A DNA stretch of 64,000 nt from JAIBJN01 sp963838795 (GTDB taxonomy: Bacteria > Actinomycetota > Thermoleophilia > Gaiellales > Gaiellaceae): NCBI GenBank assembly GCA_963838795.1, contig CAWISL010000001.1, forward strand, positions 1 to 64,000, given 5' to 3'. The position numbers and the translations under genes were made by a program. Below are positions 41,267 to 48,965 of this stretch, one piece after another (position 1 is the stretch's first letter; each line of letters begins with the position of its first letter). The notes beneath the pieces were generated by a model. It saw only the letters and a program-made list of their open reading frames with translations, ran no database searches and was not told where the DNA came from.

Positions 41267-41295
41267 AGGAAGGCCCGAGTCCTATTTGCAGGGAT

Positions 41296-41317
41296 GTTCG
41301 AGTCCAGCCCGGCCCAT
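41296..41317. repeat. attR-like copy of the tRNA-Lys 3' end
   Basis: 21 of 22 nt identical to 28523-28544; only the T-loop A to G differs. Partial similarity continues for about 15 nt further (CGCATGG). Confidence 0.75.
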
Positions 41318-41383
41318 CTTCAACCGCATGGGTTGAGCCGAACCGCTTGCATCCGCGCTCCAATGGGTATCGCAGGTTCCGGG

Positions 41384-43162
41384 TCATTCGTAACGCAGCG
41401 CGTCGGCGGTGCGGATTCGTGTGGCTAGCCGGGCCGGGAGGCTGGTCGCGGCGACGACGACGAGCACGGCTCCGACTGGAATCAGGGCGAGCGACCACCA
41501 TGGTGCAAGGACGGCCTCCTCGGTCGAGCCGCCTGCGGCCTTGACGAGGGCGAGGTAGAGCCCGATGCCGAGCGGGACGGCGAGGAGCGAAGCGATCACT
41601 GCGAGCGCCGCGTGGGCGCTGACGAGGGTCGAGGTGATCTGCGTCGGTGTGAGGCCGATCGCCTTGAGTACGCCGAAGTCGCGGATGCGCTCACGGACCG
41701 AGAGCAGGGTGACCGCGACCAGCGTCGTGGCGGTGATCAGCAGCAACACCGCGTCGAGGGTGTAGATGAGGAGCGGAAGCTCATCCGGAACGTCGCTCAC
41801 TTCGCCCGCGGGCTGCGCGTCGAGCGTGGCGTCAAGCGAGAGGGCGACGGCGACCACAGCGCCGGTCACTGCGATCGCGGCCGCGAGGAGAAGCGCCCTG
41901 CGTTTTCGTGCGAGTAGGTCTTTGAGCCCGAGCCGTGTCGTCAACGGCAGGGAGGATCGGGTGACGGCGCGCGCAAGACGTGAATTCGGTGGAGACGAGC
42001 TGCCGGCCCGTAGCGCTTCGAGGACGGTGTAGCGGGTGCTGCGGCGGGTGGACGCCAGCGTGCCGGCCAGGAGTACGGGAACGACGACACAGCTCGCGAC
42101 GAGGATGTGCCAGGGGTTCGCCGCGATCGTTGGCGAGCCGATCAGCGTTTCGGCGCTGGGTGCGGCAAGGCGCGGTGCGAGCAGCATCCCGAGCGTGAAG
42201 CCGAGGGCCGCCGCGATGAAACCGAGGACGGCGGACTCGAGGGCGAAGACGGCTCCGACCTGGCGCGGGGTGAAGCCGGCCGCCTTCAGCAGCCCGATCT
42301 CACGGTGTTGAGCGCTGGCGCGGGCGCCGACGAGGATCCCGACCACGACGAAAGCGACGATCAGGAGCAGGATGGTGTACGTCGTCACGACGAGCTCAAT
42401 TGGCTGTGCATCGGCCAGTGCGTTGTCGCGCTGCTGTTGCCATGACTCGAAATAGAGAGCGCCGGACCCCAACGTGGTTGCCGAAAAGCCTGCAGCCGCC
42501 CGCTCGGTGAACGACGAAGCCGTGTAGGGATTCGCCAGGCGAAGCGCCTCTGTCCAGCGCCAGCGGCTGCGATCCGGCTCGATTCGCTCGAGCGTGGCGC
42601 GGGTAATCCAGGCAAGGCCGGGGTTGCGGCGAGGGTAGCGCGGCTGGCTGGGTACGACCGCCGTCCCGAGAACTGGAAGGTCGACCGAGCCGCGTCGTGT
42701 CGCGAGCTCCAGCGTGGCGCCGGCCCCGATGCCGAGTGCGCGGCCGAGGCTGCGTTCGAGCACGACGCCCCCGTCGCGCAGCTGCGAGCCCGAGGTAAGC
42801 ACGGGCGTGTTCACGGCTGTGCGACCACTCAGGCCGGCGAGCTCCACTCGCTCGGCGCTCCCAGGCAGGCTCAGGGTCGGCCCCAGGGTCGCCGTGACGA
42901 GAGGAACCGGCGCGCCGCGCTCGGTAACGCCTGGGAGGTTGGCGATCGCGCGCGTGTCGGCCTCCGAGTGAGCGAACACGAGAACGTGTGCCCCGTTGGC
43001 GGCATCGAACGTCCGCTGCCACGGATCGCGCCCGCTCGAGCGCACTTCCAGCGCCAGCACGATCGTCGCCGCCGCTGCCCCCGCGATCGCGATCGTGAGC
43101 GCGCTCGCAAGTAGACGCGAACGGATGCCCGCGAACGCCAGCCTGAATAGCAGCGCCGTCAT
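41384..43162 (-). CDS. ABC transporter permease (FtsX/MacB-like)
   Basis: 592 residues. An N-terminal helix (about 10-35) is followed by a large extracytoplasmic domain (40-220), three helices (about 250-370), then another helix at about 425-445 and a final set of three (470-580). This FtsX-type arrangement with a duplicated three-helix module is typical of MacB/LolC-class permeases driven by a MacB-like ATPase. ATG start overlaps the ATPase stop by 4 bp. The exported compound is unknown; a peptide or lipid is likely for the family. Confidence 0.9.
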   Translation of the reverse strand: MTALLFRLAFAGIRSRLLASALTIAIAGAAAATIVLALEVRSSGRDPWQRTFDAANGAHVLVFAHSEADTRAIANLPGVTERGAPVPLVTATLGPTLSLPGSAERVELAGLSGRTAVNTPVLTSGSQLRDGGVVLERSLGRALGIGAGATLELATRRGSVDLPVLGTAVVPSQPRYPRRNPGLAWITRATLERIEPDRSRWRWTEALRLANPYTASSFTERAAAGFSATTLGSGALYFESWQQQRDNALADAQPIELVVTTYTILLLIVAFVVVGILVGARASAQHREIGLLKAAGFTPRQVGAVFALESAVLGFIAAALGFTLGMLLAPRLAAPSAETLIGSPTIAANPWHILVASCVVVPVLLAGTLASTRRSTRYTVLEALRAGSSSPPNSRLARAVTRSSLPLTTRLGLKDLLARKRRALLLAAAIAVTGAVVAVALSLDATLDAQPAGEVSDVPDELPLLIYTLDAVLLLITATTLVAVTLLSVRERIRDFGVLKAIGLTPTQITSTLVSAHAALAVIASLLAVPLGIGLYLALVKAAGGSTEEAVLAPWWSLALIPVGAVLVVVAATSLPARLATRIRTADALRYE

Positions 43163-43890
43163 TCCGGGCTCTGCAGCTCGAGTAGAGGAGCGACCTGGCG
43201 AGCCGCAGCCAGCTCCGTCTCATCGGCTACCAGCCCGTCGCGGAGCATGATCACCCGCTCCGCCGCCGAGGCGACGCTCGCGTCGTGCGTGACCAGCAGG
43301 AGCGTCTGCCCGCGGCTCTGGGCCTCGCGAAAGAGCCCGAGCACATCGCGCGCCGCTGCCGAATCGAGGTTGCCGGTTGGCTCGTCCGCGAGCACGACGT
43401 CAGGCCTGTTCGCCAGCGCGCGCGCCAGCGCGACCCGCTGCTGCTGCCCGCCGGACAGCTCGGCCGGAGCGGCTTCCTCCTTCCCGGGAATTCCCAGATC
43501 GCTCATCAGCTCATTCGCGGCTTGTCGAGCCTCTCCGTGCCGGCGGCCGACCAGGCGAAGTGGCAGCTCGACGTTCTCGACCGCAGACAGCGTCGGCACC
43601 AGGTTGAAGAACTGGAACACGAAGCCGACCTTGCGACGACGCAGACGCGCGAGATCGGTCTCGCTCAACCCGTCGATCCGCTCGCCATCGAGCCAGACCT
43701 CACCCGCCGTCGGCCGATCGAGCCCGGCGAGCAGATTGAGCAGCGTCGACTTCCCGCATCCGCTCGGCCCCATGATCGCGACGAACTCGCCGCGCTCGAT
43801 CGAGATGTCGACCCCGCGAAGAGCGAGCACCTTCGCGCCGCCGGTTTCGTACGTCTTCGCGAGGTTCTTCGCCTCGAGTACGGGTGCCAT
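43159..43890 (-). CDS. ABC transporter ATP-binding protein (MacB/LolD-like)
   Basis: 243 residues from the ATG at 43888-43890, which overlaps the PadR stop as TGATG. Walker A GPSGCGKST (41-49), Q-loop VFQFFNLVP, signature LSGGQQQRVALARAL, Walker B DVVLADEPTGNLD and H-loop VTHD are all present. The GNLD and FFNLVP features are those of MacB/LolD ATPases. Middle gene of a PadR-ATPase-permease operon. Confidence 0.95.
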   Translation of the reverse strand: MAPVLEAKNLAKTYETGGAKVLALRGVDISIERGEFVAIMGPSGCGKSTLLNLLAGLDRPTAGEVWLDGERIDGLSETDLARLRRRKVGFVFQFFNLVPTLSAVENVELPLRLVGRRHGEARQAANELMSDLGIPGKEEAAPAELSGGQQQRVALARALANRPDVVLADEPTGNLDSAAARDVLGLFREAQSRGQTLLLVTHDASVASAAERVIMLRDGLVADETELAAARQVAPLLELQSPE

Positions 43891-44405
43891 CAGACGTCCT
43901 CCTTCAGCGCAAGGCGCTGCTCGATCAGTTCGAGCCACTCCAGGTCGGCCTTCAGATGCAAGATCGCCCCCTCGACAAGGAGCTCACCCGCGGGCGCTCT
44001 TCCGTTGGCCTCGAGCAGCGCGTTCAGGTCGCGCAGCGACTGCAAGTACTCGCGTCGCTGCCCTTCGATCAGCTGCTTCGGCTCCGCCAAGTGAGCTGAC
44101 GCAGCGACGACGAGCTTCATGAAGAACTCGTCCTTGAGCCGCCTGCCCGAGACGGGCAGCTCGATCCAGGCCGCGAGCGCGGCTCGGCCGGCATCCGTCA
44201 GTTCGTACACGCGCTTGCCGCGGCTGTCCCCGGGCACTGCCGTACCGACGACGAGGCCATCGCGCTCGAGCCGGGCAAGCGTCGAATAGATCTGGCCCGC
44301 GTTCAGCGCCGGCAGCAGATCGCCGAACTCATACTCCAACGACTGCTTGAGCTCGTACCCGTGAGCGCGCTCGTCGCTCAGCAAGGCAAGGAAGAGCTCT
44401 CTCAT
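43890..44405 (-). CDS. PadR-family transcriptional regulator
   Basis: 171 residues. The N-terminal winged helix has LFLALLSDERAHGYELKQSLEYEFGDLLPALNAGQIYSTLARLERDGLVVGT, the standard PadR sequence; the C-terminal part is the antiparallel helical dimerisation domain. It is the first gene of the ABC-transporter operon, and a long palindrome covers its start region, so it most likely represses its own operon until a transported compound binds. Confidence 0.93.
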   Translation of the reverse strand: MRELFLALLSDERAHGYELKQSLEYEFGDLLPALNAGQIYSTLARLERDGLVVGTAVPGDSRGKRVYELTDAGRAALAAWIELPVSGRRLKDEFFMKLVVAASAHLAEPKQLIEGQRREYLQSLRDLNALLEANGRAPAGELLVEGAILHLKADLEWLELIEQRLALKEDV

Positions 44406-44435
44406 AGATAGCGAGCATATATTCTTGCTATCTAT
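44404..44435. promoter_or_regulatory. PadR operator palindrome
   Basis: Perfect 9-bp arms ATAGATAGC and GCTATCTAT separated by 14 nt, AT-rich in a GC-rich genome. It covers the padR start codon and upstream bases, so binding would block initiation. The right arm overlaps the 3' end of the neighbouring gene. Confidence 0.7.
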
Positions 44436-44950
44436 CGGTCAAATCACGACAGCGGATCTCGGCGGCGAGCTCGTGGAGCCGGGCGTCGTAGTCCCTCAGC
44501 CGGCGGAGCACGCCTCCTTCATCCGTCGTGAGATAGGCCTCCTCGGCGATGCGGTCGGCGTGCTCCGACAGCTTCTCGGCCTCGGCCGCCCAGGCTTCCA
44601 GCAGCTCTCTCGCAGGATTGCGCTCCGTGTCAACGGCGGCCCTGAGGTCGGTCAGCTCCTGGTCTAGGCGGTGCAGGTCGTCGTCGAACGACTCCCCGCT
44701 CGCGGGCGCCTGCGGCCGGAGCCGCCAGAGGAGCGCGACGAAGACGAGGGTGCTGCCCAGGCCGACGACGAGGGCAACTTCCCACACGCTGAGCGAGAGA
44801 GCGATGTCGGCGGCGCCGAGAGCCGACGCTGATGATGATCCCGATCACGGCCAGGCGCATCTCCGTGAGCCAGCGATCCGTGGCGGAGCCGACCGTCGCG
44901 GCCAGCTCCCGCTCGTAGTCGGCCGCGCGCGGATGTTCCCGGTCACGCAC
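44428..44950 (-). pseudogene. Two-helix membrane protein with coiled-coil tail, frameshifted
   Basis: From GTG 44950 one frame reads VRDREHPRAADYERELAATVGSATDRWLTEMRLAVIGIIIS. Near 44835 the sense passes to another frame that continues SALGAADIALSLSVWEVALVVGLGSTLVFVALLWRL and a charged coiled coil (about 110 residues) to the stop at 44428. The two parts fit as a protein of about 174 residues with two membrane helices. A shorter product could start at the internal GTG 44787. Function unknown. Confidence 0.5.
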
Positions 44951-45006
44951 AGACCGAGGATAGGGAGCGCCGCCGACGGCCACGCCCGGGCGCCTATCGT
45001 GCCGGT

Positions 45007-45498
45007 GTGATCCTGCGCGAGCCCGCCCTAGCCCTCGACCCGCGGGCGCGGACGCTCTGGCTGGTTGAGAACCTGCTGGCGACCGGCCTGGTCGCCGTCC
45101 TGGTGATCGGCGGCGCCGTCGCAGCCGCGATGCTCGACGCCGCCACGGTCGCCTGGCTCGTCGGCGGGCTGGGCGGGCTCCTCGTCGTCGTGCTCGCGGC
45201 GCTCTCGTTCGTCTCCGCGGGCCTCGACTACCGCCATTTCCGCTACGAGGTCACCGACCTTGGGCTCTACGTGGCCCGCGGCTGGTTGTGGCGGCGCTAC
45301 CAGGTCGTCCCGCACGCGCGCGTGCAGACCGTCGACACGACCTCGGGTCCGCTGATGCGCGCGCTGGGCCTCGTCGCCGTGCTCGTGCGGACGGCGTCCT
45401 CGGCCGGTGGGACCTCGGTGCCCGGGCTGACGCCCGAGGTCGCAGATCGGCTGGTCGAGGAGCTGGCGCGGCGGGCCGGCCTCGAGGAGGGAACCTGA
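45007..45498 (+). CDS. YdbS-like bacterial PH-domain membrane protein
   Basis: 163 residues. Two membrane helices (about 22-45 and 50-70) precede a bPH2 domain: FRYEVTDLGLYVARGWLWRRYQVVPHARVQTVDTTSGPLMRALGLVAVLVRTASSAGGTSVPGL. This is the YdbS pattern. The GTG start lies 6 nt after TATCGT (leaderless style). The next gene is its usual partner YdbT, coupled by overlap. Confidence 0.92.
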   Translation: MILREPALALDPRARTLWLVENLLATGLVAVLVIGGAVAAAMLDAATVAWLVGGLGGLLVVVLAALSFVSAGLDYRHFRYEVTDLGLYVARGWLWRRYQVVPHARVQTVDTTSGPLMRALGLVAVLVRTASSAGGTSVPGLTPEVADRLVEELARRAGLEEGT

Positions 45499-46994
45499 GC
45501 GCGCCTCAGCCGGCCGAGCTCGAGGGGCGCCTGCACCTCCTCGCGGTCGTGGTCGTCGCCCGCCGCTTCGTGGGCGCCAGCCTCATTCCGGCGCTCGCCC
45601 TCTTCCTGTCCGCAGGAACGCGCGTCGTCTTGCCTGCCGTGCTCCTGGCGCTCTTCGTCGGGCTGCCGCTCGCGTTCCTCTCCTGGTGGCGCTTCCGCTA
45701 CCGCGTGGGCGGCGGGCGGCTCGAGCTCCACTCCGGTGTCCTCAGCCGGTCAGTGCGCACGATCCCGCTGGAGCGGGTGCGCGGCATTCACATCACAGAG
45801 CCGTTCCTGCACCGGCTGCTCGGGCTCGTCCGGGTCGAGGTCGAAGCTGCTGCGGGCGGCGGAGAGAGCGCCGAGCTCTCGCTGCCCGCGGTCTCACGCG
45901 CACAGGCGGACGAGCTGCGCGAGGCGCTGCTCGCGGCCGGCCCGAGGGTCACAGCCGCTGAGGAGCTGCCCCTCTATCGGGCGACGCCCGGGCAGCTCGC
46001 GGTCGCAGGGATCACGAGCTTGAGCTACCTGGTCGCTCCGGCGGCGATCGTCGGCGTCGCCCTGAATCTGGCCGACAACCTCCCCGGGGGGTTCGTCGAG
46101 CGTGCGGCCGAAGCGGCCGCCGACCGGTTCCCGACCGACGTGGTCGGGCTCGCCCTGGTCGGAGCGGCCGCCGTCGCGCTCGTCCTCGTCTCCGCGGCCG
46201 TCGGCTCACTGCTCATGGATTGGGAGTTCACTCTCCGAGACGAAGGCGAGCGCCTGACGGCGACCCGCGGCCTTCTGACGCGGCGGGTTGTCCATCTCGA
46301 TCGGGAACGGATTCGCGGCGCCGACGTCCGGGACACACCGCTACGGCGGCCGTTCGGCCTCGCGTCTGTGACGGCGATCGCAGCCGGCATCGGGGGCCGC
46401 GAAGGGGGCACCACACTGGCGCCGATCCTCCGGCGAAACGAGATCCCGGCGCTCCTCCGTGCCGTGGACCCGCCTGCGGCCTCGATCGACTCCCCGCTCG
46501 CGTCGCATCCGGCAACCGCGCGCTCGCGCCGGCTCGTGCGCGCGGCGATCCTCCCCTTCGCCCTTCTGGTGGTCCTCGCGGCTCTGGGCGTCGTCTGGGC
46601 GGCCGCGCTCGCCCTCGCAGCCCTCGTCCTGGCCGTTCCGCTCGGGCTCGACCGCTACCGCCAGCTCGGGCACGCCTTCGACGGGCGCCGGCTCGCCCTC
46701 CGCGAGGGAAGCCTCCGCCGCCGCTGGACGGAGCTCGATCCTGGCGCTGTCGTCTCCTTCGAGCTCCGGAGCTCGCCGGGCCAGCGCCGTGCCGGCCTGG
46801 CGACGCTCACCGTCCACCTCGGCCAGGGAGCGGGCTCCCGGCGCGCGCTCGACCTGGGAGGAGAGCAAGCAGCGGCGCTGCTCCGCCGCGTGCAGCCCCA
46901 GCTCTTCGAGCCGCTTCTCCCTCCGGCCGAGCGCGGCTACGAGACGCTCGCCGGCCGCGCGGCGTCGGAGACGCAATCGGGGAGGAGGACGTAG
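45495..46994 (+). CDS. YdbT-like protein with tandem PH domains
   Basis: About 499 residues taking the CTG at 45495, which overlaps the ydbS stop and has GGAGGG 4 bp upstream; the first standard start (GTG 45549) has no ribosome site. Three bPH2-like repeats, each behind a helix pair, are visible: FRYRVGGGRLELHSGVLSRSVRTIPLERVRGIHI, FTLRDEGERLTATRGLLTRRVVHLDRERIRGADV, and the degenerate AFDGRRLALREGSLRRRWTELDPGAVV. YdbS/YdbT pairs are linked to membrane stress and bacteriocin resistance in Bacillus. Its 3' end overlaps the kinase gene by 58 bp tail to tail. Confidence 0.9.
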   Translation: MSAPQPAELEGRLHLLAVVVVARRFVGASLIPALALFLSAGTRVVLPAVLLALFVGLPLAFLSWWRFRYRVGGGRLELHSGVLSRSVRTIPLERVRGIHITEPFLHRLLGLVRVEVEAAAGGGESAELSLPAVSRAQADELREALLAAGPRVTAAEELPLYRATPGQLAVAGITSLSYLVAPAAIVGVALNLADNLPGGFVERAAEAAADRFPTDVVGLALVGAAAVALVLVSAAVGSLLMDWEFTLRDEGERLTATRGLLTRRVVHLDRERIRGADVRDTPLRRPFGLASVTAIAAGIGGREGGTTLAPILRRNEIPALLRAVDPPAASIDSPLASHPATARSRRLVRAAILPFALLVVLAALGVVWAAALALAALVLAVPLGLDRYRQLGHAFDGRRLALREGSLRRRWTELDPGAVVSFELRSSPGQRRAGLATLTVHLGQGAGSRRALDLGGEQAAALLRRVQPQLFEPLLPPAERGYETLAGRAASETQSGRRT

Positions 46995-48886
46995 AAGGAC
47001 GCGCCCCCGGACGGACTGTCCTCGACCCAGCTGCGTCCTCCGTGCACCGCCGCAAAGCGTGCCACGAGCGAAAGGCCGATCCCGGCGCCGGGGGTCATCT
47101 CCAGCATATTCGGGCCCCGGTTGAAGGTCTCGAAGACTTCCTGCTTGAACTCGTCCGGGATCCCGGGGCCCTGGTCTTCAACGACGAGCAGGACGTCCCG
47201 GCCGCGGGCCGAGAGCCGGATGTCGATCGAGCTCTCGCGAGGCGTGTGCTTGTCCGCGTTCGCGACGAGGTTCTCGACGATGCGCTCGAGCTTCGCCGCG
47301 TCGACCTCTGCCACGATCGGCTCGCAGTCGAGCCTGACCTGGCGGTCGGAGAGGTCGCAATCAGCCACCACCCGCTTCGTGAGATCGGAGAGGTCGACCC
47401 GCTCGCGCCGCAGGACGAGCTCGCCCCTGCGCAAGCGCTCGACGTCCAGCAGATCGGCGAGCAGGCGATCCAGGCGCCGGGCCGCCTCGGCGAGAGCGGC
47501 ACTCGTCTCCTCGATCGTCTCCGGGGTCAGCTCGCGTGCGTGCTTCTCGAGCGTGAGCGCGAAGCCGAGCACCGAGGTAAGCGGTGTCCTTAGCTCGTGC
47601 GACACGGCGGAGAGGATGTCCTCCCGGAGCTTCTCGACGTGCCGTTGCTCGGTCACGTCCTGTCCGGTTCCCACCATCGTGACCGGCTCCCGCCCGCGAA
47701 AGACGACGCGACCGCGGCTGGCGATGATCCGCTCGTGGCCGTCCGGGCGGACGATCCTGTGCTCGAGCGCGTACGGCTGCCCGTCCTCAAGCGCGGCAGT
47801 GACCGTCTGGTCGGCGAGCTCCCGGTCGTCCGGATGGACGAGATCGAGGTACGTCGAGTAGCTCAGCGGCTCGGCCCGCTCACGCTCGAGCCCGAAGACG
47901 CGGTACAGCTCGTCCGACCACGTCACGAGATCGCGGCGGATGTCCCACTCCCAACTGCCGAGATGGGCGAGAGCCTGAGCTTCGCCGAGGCGGGAGGCCG
48001 TCAGCGCCAGGGCGCCGCTCGCAGCCTCTCGTTCCGCGAGGGTCGCGCCCAGGAGCAGAAGGCTGACGACGACGACTGCGAACGAGGCCTGGGTGAGCTG
48101 CACGCGCTCGGTTGCCGTCTCGCCTCCCAACGGCACCGAGCCGACCACGGCTCCCCACGTGCCGATCGCGCCGACAAGGAAGGCAGACGCCGCGGCCCCG
48201 AGCTGCTTGAAGCGAAGAGCTGCCCAGAGAAGCAGGGGGAAGATCAGGTACGGGTAGCGCCATGCTCCGGCGAGGAAGACGATCGCGCTCGCGGCGACGA
48301 CCGAGGCCAGGAGCGTAGCGCCCTCGAGCAACCGGGCCCGCGGCAGGCCCGCTCGCTTCCAGGTGTCGTAGAGGACGAGCAGGATTGGCGCGACCACCAG
48401 AATTCCCACGGCGTCTCCGAACCACCAGAGCAGCCATGCGGCGCCGTAGGAATCCTGCAGCTCGTCGGCAAGCGTGAGCACGGTCACGCCGTTCGTCGCG
48501 CTGATCGTCGTGCTGACGAGCGCGCCTCCGACCACGAGGGCGAGAACCGAGCGAACGCGGTCGAGTGCGGGCGTGAAGCCGATCCTGAGGACGAGCAGCG
48601 CCCCGACGACGGCGGCCAACGAGTTGCCCAGCGAGATGCCGGCCGCGACCGCCAGCGTTGCCCCGCTCGTGGCGTTCGCGGCGAAGGCCCCGATCGCCAC
48701 CGCGGGCCAGCAGCGAACGCCGAGAACGAGGAGCGCCGCAAGCGCGATGCCGGAGGGCGCCCACACGGGCGTGATCACCCCGCGCGACACCGAGAGGCTC
48801 ATGCCGAGCTTGGCCGCGCCGTAGTAGGCGACTGCGATCAGCCCGAGCCAGAGGGCGAACCGTATGCGCCGATGCGAATGCTCCAA
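46937..48886 (-). CDS. MASE1-PAS sensor histidine kinase
   Basis: 649 residues. An N-terminal MASE1-type integral membrane domain (about 1-290, eight or nine helices, opening LWLGLIAVAYYGAAKLGMSLSV) is followed by a PAS domain (about 310-420: LAHLGSWEWDIRRDLVTWSDELYRVFGL, YLDLVHPDDRE, EHRIVRPDGHERII). HisKA has the acceptor His in LSAVSHELRTPLTSVLGF; HATPase shows IVENLVANADKHTP, EDQGPGIPDEF and GAGIGLSLVAR. No response regulator gene is adjacent, so it is an orphan kinase. Confidence 0.93.
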   Translation of the reverse strand: MEHSHRRIRFALWLGLIAVAYYGAAKLGMSLSVSRGVITPVWAPSGIALAALLVLGVRCWPAVAIGAFAANATSGATLAVAAGISLGNSLAAVVGALLVLRIGFTPALDRVRSVLALVVGGALVSTTISATNGVTVLTLADELQDSYGAAWLLWWFGDAVGILVVAPILLVLYDTWKRAGLPRARLLEGATLLASVVAASAIVFLAGAWRYPYLIFPLLLWAALRFKQLGAAASAFLVGAIGTWGAVVGSVPLGGETATERVQLTQASFAVVVVSLLLLGATLAEREAASGALALTASRLGEAQALAHLGSWEWDIRRDLVTWSDELYRVFGLERERAEPLSYSTYLDLVHPDDRELADQTVTAALEDGQPYALEHRIVRPDGHERIIASRGRVVFRGREPVTMVGTGQDVTEQRHVEKLREDILSAVSHELRTPLTSVLGFALTLEKHARELTPETIEETSAALAEAARRLDRLLADLLDVERLRRGELVLRRERVDLSDLTKRVVADCDLSDRQVRLDCEPIVAEVDAAKLERIVENLVANADKHTPRESSIDIRLSARGRDVLLVVEDQGPGIPDEFKQEVFETFNRGPNMLEMTPGAGIGLSLVARFAAVHGGRSWVEDSPSGGASFYVLLPDCVSDAARPASVS

Positions 48887-48965
48887 CGCTCGTGGTGAGA
48901 TCAGTGGTGTATCGACGTTCGCGGCGCTCGTCGCCTGCCCATTGTCCCAGACGCCTGGCGCCGTG

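Larger units (their letters stand above)
28523..41317. mobile_element. Decaying integrative island in tRNA-Lys
   Basis: Bounded by the tRNA-Lys 3' end (28523-28544) and a direct copy with one mismatch (41296-41317), 12,773 bp apart, the intact tRNA being at the left end as expected for 3'-end integration. A C-terminal integrase fragment lies at 40408-40587. Tandem 12-nt repeats sit inside both ends. Contents are typical accessory cargo (XRE regulator, zinc-ribbon, extra sigma factor, HNH pseudogene, sortase pair) with several frameshifts and long stretches of poor coding density, unlike the tightly packed flanks. No relaxase or conjugation gene remains. Confidence 0.7.
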
